A stretch of DNA of 11,344 nucleotides, taken from the NCBI GenBank assembly GCA_001919995.1, contig MNIY01000166.1:1-11344 (forward strand), in the 5' to 3' direction. The notes beneath the pieces are model-generated. The model did no database searches and was not told the DNA's origin. It saw only the letters and a program-made list of their open reading frames with translations. The DNA comes from Ktedonobacter sp. 13_1_20CM_4_53_11. Its GTDB lineage: Bacteria > Chloroflexota > Ktedonobacteria > Ktedonobacterales > Ktedonobacteraceae. Shown here one piece after another: positions 5,981 to 11,344 of this stretch; positions within the stretch are counted from its first letter, which is position 1; each line of letters begins with the position of its first letter. The translations under genes were made by a program, and so were the position numbers.

Positions 5981-7474
5981 ATGCCAGCTGAAACTCAAGA
6001 TGCTTATATTGAAACAGATTTCGAGGTTGTCATAGGCCTTGAAGTACACTCGCAACTCCTGACAAAAAGTAAAATGTTTTGTACGTGCAGCACAGGCTAT
6101 GCCAATGCTGCCCCCAATACCCACGTATGCCCTATTTGTATGGGCATGCCTGGCGTCCTGCCGGTCATCAACCGGCAAGCCATAGCCTATACCATCATGA
6201 CGGCTCTTGCCCTTAACTGCAACATCCCGGCCTACTCAAAGTTCGACCGCAAGAACTATTCCTACCCTGACTTGATGAAAGGCTATCAAATCTCGCAATA
6301 TGATGTACCGCTCAGCAAAGATGGCTACCTCACGGTCGAGCGTAATGGTCAAACACGGAAAATTGGTATCACCCGCGTTCACCTGGAAGAGGATACCGCG
6401 CGTCTCCTGCACCACGAAGGCTATAGCTTGATCGACGTTAATCGCTCCGGTACGCCACTGATGGAGATTGTCAGCGAGCCAGATATGCGTTCTCCTGAAG
6501 AGGCGCGCCTGTATATGCAGAAGCTGCGCGAGATACTGGTCTACCTCGGTGTATCTTCTGGACGTATGGAAGAAGGGAGCCTCCGTTGCGATGCCAACAT
6601 CTCCATTCGTCCACGTGGACAGCAAAAACTAGGGGTAAAGAGCGAGATCAAAAATATGAATAGTTTTCGTTCTGTCGAGCGCGCCCTTGAGTACGAGGCG
6701 CAGCGGCAAATAGCGATGGCGCGCGCTGGAGAGACGATTCATCAAGAGACACGCGGTTGGGTAGAAACGAAGGGTATCACGGTATCGCAGCGGAGCAAAG
6801 AGCAGGCGCATGACTACCGTTACTTCCCTGAACCCGACCTGCCGCCGCTTTTGATCAGCCGGGAGTGGGTTGAAGAGTTGCGTGCGGCTCTGCCTGAGTT
6901 ACCCGATGCTCGCCGGGCCCGTTACCGCTCTGAATTTGGCCTTTCGGCGCAAGACGCGAATGTATTGACGGAAGAGAAAGCGCTAGGTGATTACTTTGAG
7001 CAAGTCATGGCTGCTTCAAATGTCAGTGACAGCAAGGCGCGCGCCAAAGCTGCCAGTAACTGGCTGCTCAGTGAAGTCGTCCGTTTGCTTAAAGCGAACG
7101 CTATCACGATACAATCTAGTCCTCTTTCACCTGCCTCCCTGGCAAATCTGCTTGATCTGCTCGACAAAGGGCGTATTAATGGCACGCAAGCCAAGGAAGT
7201 ACTGGATGAGGCCTTTACTACCGGCGAACTGCCCGCGGCAATCGTCGAAAAGAGGGGTCTGAAGCCACCGATTAGCGACCAGGGTGAGCTCAATCGTGTA
7301 ATAGAGGGGGTGATAACGAGTAATCCCAAGTCTGTACATGACTACCGTGCTGGCAAGACAAATGCCCTGCAATACCTGGTAGGTCAGGTTATGAAACAAA
7401 CTCGCGGCCAGGCAAAGGCCGAAATCGTACAAAAACTCTTAAAAGCACAACTGGACGAGGACCCTTCAACGTAA
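5981..7474 (+). CDS. gatB: Asp-tRNA(Asn)/Glu-tRNA(Gln) amidotransferase subunit B
   Basis: GatB is the tRNA-binding and kinase subunit of the GatCAB complex. It activates the Glu or Asp misloaded on tRNA(Gln) or tRNA(Asn) with ATP before GatA supplies ammonia, allowing protein synthesis without GlnRS or AsnRS. The 497-residue protein has the full family length. Visible features: the N-terminal VVIGLEVHSQLLTKSKMFC (16-34); four zinc-type cysteines C34, C36, C50, C53 (CxC-x13-CxxC); the signature KNYSYPDLMKGYQISQYD (91-108); MEEGSLRCDANISIRP (196-211); and KSEIKNMNSF (220-229). From about 345 to the end is the helical GatB/YqeY-type tRNA-binding tail. GGTGAGG 8 nt before the ATG supports the start. 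gatA and gatC are not next to it, so the subunits are dispersed, as in many bacteria. The dehydrogenase follows after 38 bp and may be cotranscribed. Confidence 0.98.
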   Translation: MPAETQDAYIETDFEVVIGLEVHSQLLTKSKMFCTCSTGYANAAPNTHVCPICMGMPGVLPVINRQAIAYTIMTALALNCNIPAYSKFDRKNYSYPDLMKGYQISQYDVPLSKDGYLTVERNGQTRKIGITRVHLEEDTARLLHHEGYSLIDVNRSGTPLMEIVSEPDMRSPEEARLYMQKLREILVYLGVSSGRMEEGSLRCDANISIRPRGQQKLGVKSEIKNMNSFRSVERALEYEAQRQIAMARAGETIHQETRGWVETKGITVSQRSKEQAHDYRYFPEPDLPPLLISREWVEELRAALPELPDARRARYRSEFGLSAQDANVLTEEKALGDYFEQVMAASNVSDSKARAKAASNWLLSEVVRLLKANAITIQSSPLSPASLANLLDLLDKGRINGTQAKEVLDEAFTTGELPAAIVEKRGLKPPISDQGELNRVIEGVITSNPKSVHDYRAGKTNALQYLVGQVMKQTRGQAKAEIVQKLLKAQLDEDPST

Positions 7475-7512
7475 GAAGTGGCCCGTCCCTAAGACAAGGA
7501 GAAAGCAGACAT

Positions 7513-8778
7513 ATGCACGAAGAAGTGAAGTCTGCCGCAATAAATCCCTATCACATGGCGGTTCAGCAGTTTGAGTTAGCCGCTGACAAGCTCAACCTCT
7601 CAGAGGATATGCGGGAAATACTGCGCCAGCCCAAACGCGAACTTACTGTCAATTTCCCGGTCCGCTTAGACAACGGCCGTATCAAGACATTTACCGGCTA
7701 TCGTGTTCAACACAACGTGAATCGCGGCCCGGCAAAAGGTGGTATCCGTTACGGTCCTGATGTAACCCTCGACGAGGTCAAGGCGCTGGCAATGTGGATG
7801 TCCTGGAAAACCGCCGTCGTTGGTATCCCCTATGGCGGCGCGAAAGGTGGTGTCATCTGCGACCCCAAGATAATGAGCCCGGCGGAGTTGGAGCGTCTGA
7901 CTCGCCGGTATGCCACGGAGATATCCATCATTATTGGGCCGCGGAGCGATATCCCCGCCCCCGATGTCAACACGAACTCTCAGGTGATGGCCTGGATCAT
8001 GGATACCTACTCGATGCATGAAGGTTTCTCCAGCCCCGCTGTCGTCACCGGCAAACCGCTCTCTATCGGTGGTAGTGAAGGGCGCAATGATGCGACCGCC
8101 ACCGGCGTATTATTCGTGACCCGTCAGGCCGCAAAGCGTATTGATATGCCTTTGCAGGGTGCTCGTGTTAGCATTCAGGGCTTTGGCAACGCCGGCTCCA
8201 TCGCTGCACGGCTCTTCCATAACGAGGGTTGTAAAATAGTAGCCGTGAGTGATACTCACGGTGGTATCTATAACGAGTCCGGCTTTGAGCCATCTTCTGT
8301 CTTGCGCCACAAACAGGAGCGGGGAAGTGTAGTTGGATTCCCTCGCGCCCAGGCGGTAGGGGTGCATGATGTATTGGAGGTTCCCTGTGATATATTGATC
8401 CCCGCGGCTACTGAAGGTGTTATCACAGCGGCCAACGCTGATCGCGTTCTGGCACGTATTATTACCGAAGCCGCCAATGGGCCGACCACCCCGGAGGCGG
8501 ATGAAATCCTCTTCAAGAAGAACGTCGTAGTGATTCCTGACATTCTGGCCAACGCCGGCGGTGTCACAGTCAGTTACTTTGAGTGGGTGCAGGATATTCA
8601 AAGCTTCTTCTGGAACGTTGAAGAGATTACTCAGAAACTAGAAGTAATCATGAACCGTTCCTTTGCTGCTGTTGCCGATAAGGCGGATCAGTACTCCTGT
8701 GACATGCGCCTTGCCGCCAATATGCTGGCTATCTCTCGCGTGGCTGAAGCGACACAGGTTCGTGGAATATACCCCTGA
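7513..8778 (+). CDS. Glu/Leu/Phe/Val dehydrogenase family, probable NAD(P)-glutamate dehydrogenase
   Basis: The enzyme oxidatively deaminates an amino acid, most likely glutamate to 2-oxoglutarate and ammonia, or runs in reverse. The 421 residues fit the hexameric ~420-residue glutamate dehydrogenases. Seen: RVQHNVNRGPAKGGIRY (64-80) with K75; WMSWKTAVVGIPYGGAKGG (95-113), including substrate-type K99 and catalytic K111; PAPDVNT (148-154) with D151; the nucleotide fold QGFGNAGS (222-229); SDT (246-248) after the second strand, an acidic end that suggests NAD preference; and NAGGVTVSYFEW (347-358), typical of glutamate rather than leucine or phenylalanine enzymes. AAGGAG lies 11 nt before the ATG. 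It is 38 bp behind gatB and is followed by a strong hairpin, so it probably ends that transcription unit. The family is certain; coenzyme and exact substrate are inferred. Confidence 0.95.
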   Translation: MHEEVKSAAINPYHMAVQQFELAADKLNLSEDMREILRQPKRELTVNFPVRLDNGRIKTFTGYRVQHNVNRGPAKGGIRYGPDVTLDEVKALAMWMSWKTAVVGIPYGGAKGGVICDPKIMSPAELERLTRRYATEISIIIGPRSDIPAPDVNTNSQVMAWIMDTYSMHEGFSSPAVVTGKPLSIGGSEGRNDATATGVLFVTRQAAKRIDMPLQGARVSIQGFGNAGSIAARLFHNEGCKIVAVSDTHGGIYNESGFEPSSVLRHKQERGSVVGFPRAQAVGVHDVLEVPCDILIPAATEGVITAANADRVLARIITEAANGPTTPEADEILFKKNVVVIPDILANAGGVTVSYFEWVQDIQSFFWNVEEITQKLEVIMNRSFAAVADKADQYSCDMRLAANMLAISRVAEATQVRGIYP

Positions 8779-8807
8779 TCTTCAATTTCATTGGAGAACA
8801 ACTGGTT

Positions 8808-8857
8808 CAAAACCAGCAGTACCGGTCCTTTGAGTAGGGCCGGTACTGCTGGTTTTG
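8808..8857. terminator. long bidirectional terminator hairpin
   Basis: The arms 8808-8828 (CAAAACCAGCAGTACCGGTCC with its last base set apart from the loop) and 8837-8857 form a 21-bp stem with one G-U pair and an 8-nt loop. A/T tracts close its base (CAAAACC and GGTTTTG), so each strand offers a U-run after the stem. It lies between the convergent stops at 8778 and 8881 and should serve both genes. A short competing hairpin, CTGGTT-caa-AACCAG (8802-8816), overlaps the left arm. Confidence 0.8.
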
Positions 8858-8880
8858 AGCGAGCCACGTTACAACTCTTC

Positions 8881-9456
8881 TTAAAATCCGCGCCGTGAAT
8901 CGCGCTTTCCAGGCTTTTTCACAGGTGGCTTGGGAGGTAGCTTGGCTGCTCCTCCTCTGGGTTTAGGTTTCTTCTTACCGCGGCCTGCATTCCAGTTCAT
9001 ATCATCTTCGTCCTCGTCCTCATCGAAAAAGTCTTCTTCATCTTCAAACTCGTCTGCAGGAACTTCCTCAGCTAACAGTTCGTCATCGGTAGAGTCCAGA
9101 TCCATGTCAGGGGTTTCAGTATCCTCTACAACAATATTTGGTATCTCCTCATCTTCGATTTCGTTATCCAGGTCCGTCTCGTCGAAGGCGGGTTCCGCGT
9201 ACTCGTCAGCATCGAATTCAGGTTCGACCTCAGGATGGGCAATCGTTTCTTCGTAATCACTGGCGATAGCTGGACTGCTATTTCGCCCGGGCCTGCGAAG
9301 AGCGACATTGTCCAGCTCCAGCTCTGGTTCAAATGTGTCCGCTTCGTCATTTGGTCTGGGGCCGCCAATTGTTCTGCGTCCGGCGGCTATATCAAGCCAA
9401 AACTGGGAATAGTAATGAGGCCGATCTGAATCTTTCTCGCTTTCTTTTCTTGTCAT
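8881..9456 (-). CDS. unrecognised acidic protein with a basic C-terminal tail
   Basis: I do not recognise a family. The 191 residues fall into three parts. An N-terminal segment (about 1-35, RPHYYSQFWLDIAAGRRTIGG) has the aromatic, potentially folded look of a small conserved motif. A long Asp/Glu-rich region runs from about 67 to 152, with 16 of the 22 residues at 131-152 acidic. A Lys/Arg/Pro/Gly tail (158-191, GRGKKKPKPRGG then PKPPVKKPGKRDSRRGF) is strongly basic. No signal peptide or membrane segment is seen. It is probably a largely disordered polyampholyte that binds a basic or nucleic-acid partner, but that is inference. The opposite frame is only a Ser-rich shadow. The ATG lacks a clear Shine-Dalgarno. 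A promoter at 9692-9720 implies a ~230-nt structured leader. Its 3' end meets the long hairpin after the dehydrogenase gene, and it is divergent from dxs. Confidence 0.72.
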   Translation of the reverse strand: MTRKESEKDSDRPHYYSQFWLDIAAGRRTIGGPRPNDEADTFEPELELDNVALRRPGRNSSPAIASDYEETIAHPEVEPEFDADEYAEPAFDETDLDNEIEDEEIPNIVVEDTETPDMDLDSTDDELLAEEVPADEFEDEEDFFDEDEDEDDMNWNAGRGKKKPKPRGGAAKLPPKPPVKKPGKRDSRRGF

Positions 9457-9478
9457 TGATCAGCTCTACGGTGCGCCA

Positions 9479-9501
9479 TAGTTGAAGATCGGCTTCAACT
9501 A
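9479..9501. other. perfect 9-bp hairpin in the leader of the acidic protein gene
   Basis: TAGTTGAAG (9479-9487) and CTTCAACTA (9493-9501) are perfect inverted copies around a 5-nt loop. On the minus strand the hairpin ends 22 nt before the ATG, close enough to affect ribosome access. There is no U-run, so it is not a typical terminator. Confidence 0.5.
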
Positions 9502-9542
9502 CTCCCCAGACCTTTTCCAGGGGGGAGGCACCGCTCCTCCTT
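9502..9542 (-). promoter_or_regulatory. leader RNA element of the acidic protein gene (copy 2 of the shared motif)
   Basis: On the minus strand, positions 9542-9520 read AAGGAGGAGCGGTGC, then CTCCCCCC. GGAGGAG (9540-9534) can pair with CTCCCCC (9527-9521) around a CGGTGC loop, with one A-C mismatch. The same CTCCCC (9527-9522) can instead pair perfectly with GGGGAG (9507-9502) downstream, so the two stems exclude each other. The element ends 63 nt before the ATG. All four differences from the copy at 4999-5021 are C/T transitions. Its function is unknown. Confidence 0.5.
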
Positions 9543-9585
9543 TCGTTACGGAGTGCCGCTGCTGTTGGGCACACCATGTACAGTA

Positions 9586-9628
9586 CGGAAGCCAGGGGCT
9601 TCCGGGTTCGTGCATCCTCTAAGCACGA
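9586..9628. other. two adjacent hairpins in the long leader of the acidic protein gene
   Basis: CGGAAGCC-AGG-GGCTTCCG (9586-9604) is a perfect 8-bp stem with a 3-nt loop. TCGTGC (9608-9613) pairs with GCACGA (9623-9628) around a 9-nt loop. Both lie inside the RNA predicted from the promoter at 9692-9720. I checked for tRNA, SRP RNA and 6S RNA features by eye and saw none. Confidence 0.45.
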
Positions 9629-9691
9629 GATATATTCATACTCTGTCGATTTTGGGGAACTGCCTCTCAAGCATAAAATTCCACCTATCTC

Positions 9692-9720
9692 ATAATAAAA
9701 AGATTGCTCACAACTGTCAA
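9692..9720 (-). promoter_or_regulatory. sigma-70-like promoter of the acidic protein gene
   Basis: Minus strand: a perfect -35 TTGACA (9715-9720), a 17-bp spacer and -10 TATTAT (9692-9697). Predicted start near 9685, giving a 5' leader of about 229 nt. It is the best-scoring promoter by eye in this gap. A second TTGACA on the same strand (9768-9773) has no matching -10. Confidence 0.65.
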
Positions 9721-9806
9721 GACGTATATTTACGATGAAGATTGGCCTCTGAGGCGTCTTTAAGGGTTGTCAAGCCCCTAAGTGCATGAAATTTCGTTTG
9801 AGATGT

Positions 9807-9836
9807 TTGCTTGAAAATACAAACGACCAATATAAT
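9807..9836 (+). promoter_or_regulatory. probable promoter of dxs
   Basis: -35 TTGCTT (9807-9812), an 18-bp spacer and a perfect -10 TATAAT (9831-9836). Predicted start near 9843, leader about 150 nt. The -10 lies inside the perfect palindrome ATATAATATTATAT (9830-9843). The -35 lies between the inverted copies TCGTTTG (9794-9800) and CAAACGA (9820-9826). A second candidate starts at TTGTTT (9883-9888). Confidence 0.55.
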
Positions 9837-9887
9837 ATTATATGGACTATTGTTCAGACCCTTTGCAGCCTTTTTCGGCGTCTTGTT

Positions 9888-9901
9888 TGTATATATATAC
9901 A
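9888..9901. repeat. perfect 14-bp AT palindrome in the dxs leader
   Basis: TGTATATATATACA is a perfect palindrome about 45-60 nt downstream of the predicted dxs start site and about 92 nt before the TTG codon. It could be an operator or a second promoter region. AT alternation makes chance palindromes likelier here. Confidence 0.35.
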
Positions 9902-9993
9902 TAGCAATATACAACGTCAATTGGCACCCACCCGTTGCGTGATGTCTTACTTGCGTACAGGGGGGGCCGAAATCGTAGTATTGGAGGAAATCA

Positions 9994-11344
9994 TTGACAA
10001 GAATACTCGACAGTATTGAAAGCCCGGAACAATTGCGTGCCTTGACAACAGAGCAAATGCAGCAGTTGGCAGAGGAAATTCGACGCGAAATCATCGAAAA
10101 AGTTTCGGTAAAAGGTGGTCATTTAGCGCCGAATCTAGGTGTGGTTGAGTTAACAATGGCATTACATTATGTCTTCGATACCCCGAAAGATTTACTAGTC
10201 TGGGATATTGGACATCAGGCATATGTTCATAAACTATTGACAGGCCGCCGTGATCGTTTTCACACTATCCGCCAGTTTGGTGGTCTTTCTGGCTATCTCC
10301 GCCGTGAGGAGAGCCCTTATGACGTTTTTGGCGCCAGCCACGCCAGTACATCCATTTCAGCAGCCCTTGGCCTGGCGGCTGCCCGCGACCTGCGCGGCGA
10401 GCAATCCAAAGTTGTCGCTATCATTGGTGATGGCGCCTTGACCGGTGGTATGGCATTGGAAGCTATTAATAATGCTGGCAGTTTAAAGAAAAATCTCATC
10501 GTCGTCCTTAACGATAATGAAAAATCGATTTCCGATAACGTCGGCGCTATACATCACTATCTTGGGAAAGTGCGCCAGATGCAGACATCCAGGAGCTACC
10601 AGCGGCTACGTGAGATGGCGAAGGGATCAATTGAAAAACTGCCGGTGGTGGGAGATAAAGCACGAGAAGCAGCTGGTCGGGCCGAAATGAGCTTCAAGAA
10701 TTTTGTCTTACATAGTAAAAGCGGCATGATCTTTGAAGAACTCGGCTTCAAGTTTTTTGGCCCGTTTGACGGGCACGATATTCCTCTCCTGCTGGATGTC
10801 TTTGAGAATATCAAACAGATTGAAGGGCCAGTGATGGTCCAGGTGGTGACCAAGAAGGGCAAAGGTTGGGAATACGCGGAAGAAGACTCGACCAAGTGGC
10901 ATGGACCCGGCGCTTTTGATTATACGACTGGCATCATCAAGAAAAATGCGGCTGATCCACCGACCTATACCGATATATTTGCTAAGACATTGGTGAATCT
11001 GGCAGAGGAGGATACATCTATTGTCGGTATCACAGCCGCTATGGCTGAGGGTACTGGCTTGAAAAAGATGCACCAGTGCCTCCCTGAGCGGTACTTCGAT
11101 GTAGGCATAGCGGAACAACACGCTGTCACTTTCGCTGCTGGTCTTGCAGTAGGTGGTATGCGGCCCGTTGTTGCCATTTATTCAACGTTTATGCAGCGGG
11201 CTTATGACCAGGTGATTCACGATGTATGTATGCAGGATTTGCATGTCGTGTTTGCTATGGATCGGGCGGGCATCGTTGGCGAGGACGGACCTACCCAACA
11301 TGGTGTGTTTGACATAGCGTTTATGCGCGCGATACCGAACATGA
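9994..11344 (+). CDS. dxs: 1-deoxy-D-xylulose-5-phosphate synthase, 3' end cut by the window
   Basis: DXS condenses pyruvate and glyceraldehyde-3-phosphate, using thiamine diphosphate and Mg2+, in the first step of the MEP isoprenoid pathway; its product also feeds thiamine and pyridoxal synthesis. The first 450 codons are present, of a usual ~620-640. Seen: GGHLAPNLGVVELTMALHYVFDT (41-63) with H43; WDIGHQAYVHKLLTGR (70-85) with H74; FGASHASTSISAALG (112-126); the ThDP/metal motif GDGALTGGMALEAINNAG (145-162) ending in LNDN (172-175); FFGPFDGHD (254-262); and DVGIAEQHAVTFAAG (369-383), in which E374 is the catalytic glutamate. The start is TTG (9994-9996) behind TTGGAGGAAATCA, a perfect GGAGG with 7-nt spacing; the first in-frame ATG, at codon 22, would cut into the conserved N-terminus. 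It is divergent from the acidic protein gene. The reading frame is intact to the edge. Confidence 0.97.
   Translation, partial: MTRILDSIESPEQLRALTTEQMQQLAEEIRREIIEKVSVKGGHLAPNLGVVELTMALHYVFDTPKDLLVWDIGHQAYVHKLLTGRRDRFHTIRQFGGLSGYLRREESPYDVFGASHASTSISAALGLAAARDLRGEQSKVVAIIGDGALTGGMALEAINNAGSLKKNLIVVLNDNEKSISDNVGAIHHYLGKVRQMQTSRSYQRLREMAKGSIEKLPVVGDKAREAAGRAEMSFKNFVLHSKSGMIFEELGFKFFGPFDGHDIPLLLDVFENIKQIEGPVMVQVVTKKGKGWEYAEEDSTKWHGPGAFDYTTGIIKKNAADPPTYTDIFAKTLVNLAEEDTSIVGITAAMAEGTGLKKMHQCLPERYFDVGIAEQHAVTFAAGLAVGGMRPVVAIYSTFMQRAYDQVIHDVCMQDLHVVFAMDRAGIVGEDGPTQHGVFDIAFMRAIPNM

Larger units (their letters stand above)
9457..9993. other. 537-bp intergenic region between the acidic protein gene and dxs
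   Basis: No credible protein gene lies here. The half next to the acidic gene (9457-9630) is GC-rich and dense in hairpins and should be the 5' leader of that gene. The middle holds a minus promoter (9692-9720). The half towards dxs (9780-9930) is AT-rich with a plus promoter and two perfect 14-bp palindromes. The 20-nt stretch GGCACCCACCCGTTGCGTGA (9923-9942) and the run of seven G near 9960 could pair within the dxs leader. No match to a riboswitch class I can recall was found. Confidence 0.6.

Noticed and set aside
8930..9256. Serine-rich plus-strand frame opposite the acidic gene
   Set aside because: The poly-Ser run is the antisense of GAA/GAT-rich codons of the acidic protein; it is a shadow without its own ribosome site.
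9520..9560. T-box-like GGCACCGC segment on the plus strand
   Set aside because: Only the short GGCACCGC fits. No Stem I, specifier loop or terminator is visible and the next plus-strand gene is dxs, over 400 bp away, not an amino-acid gene.
9586..9628. Possible tRNA or SRP-like RNA (GGGTTCGTGC and CGGAAGCC segments)
   Set aside because: No cloverleaf with a proper T-arm, anticodon arm or acceptor stem can be drawn, and the SRP GGAAGGAAGCAGCC signature is absent.
9786..10019. 77-codon plus-strand frame running into the dxs start
   Set aside because: It spans the predicted dxs promoter and AT-rich palindromes, has no Shine-Dalgarno, reads in a different frame from dxs and shows no protein-like pattern.

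Overview
The window looks like ordinary chromosome from a moderate-GC bacterium. The gene set points to Chloroflexota, most plausibly a Ktedonobacteria-like lineage: a single-domain DUF3417-type alpha-glucan phosphorylase, a stand-alone MglA-type small GTPase, a NarL/FixJ response regulator, GatB and a DXS with a TTG start. This placement is an inference from protein style and was not searched. Most promoters that can be read are good sigma-70-like sequences with 17-18 bp spacers. No rRNA, tRNA, CRISPR array, insertion sequence or phage gene was seen.

Layout. (1) 2-2554, minus: complete alpha-glucan phosphorylase. It is divergent from a plus-strand pair (2744-4240): a membrane-anchored PepSY-like protein and a SirB1-type transglutaminase-fold/TPR protein. 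(2) 4266-5738, minus: a NarL-type response regulator and, upstream of it, an MglA-like GTPase. These end convergently with the first plus-strand pair. (3) 5739-5980: divergent control region with a strong minus promoter for the GTPase, a plus promoter for gatB and a 12-bp inverted repeat. (4) 5981-8778, plus: gatB followed 38 bp later by a Glu/Leu/Phe/Val-type dehydrogenase. A very long hairpin (8808-8857) closes this unit and also lies just past the end of the next minus-strand gene. (5) 8881-9456, minus: an unrecognised, extremely acidic protein with a basic tail. A predicted promoter at 9692-9720 would give it a structured 5' leader of about 230 nt. (6) 9994 to the window end, plus: the first 450 codons of dxs, starting at TTG behind a perfect Shine-Dalgarno and an AT-rich, palindrome-containing leader.

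Metabolically this is a housekeeping neighbourhood: glycogen breakdown, tRNA-dependent amidation, glutamate/amino-acid catabolism and entry to the MEP isoprenoid pathway. The most unusual signal is non-coding. A 23-nt element (AAGGAGGAGCGGYGC followed by YTCYYCCC) is repeated in the 5' leaders of the response regulator and the acidic protein. Its differences are all C/T transitions and mostly keep a GGAGGAG/pyrimidine hairpin with a CGGYGC loop, and in both places a C-run/G-run alternative hairpin follows. Neither gene has a convincing Shine-Dalgarno next to its start codon, while the shared element contains a perfect one. It is a candidate cis-regulatory RNA or small repeat family.
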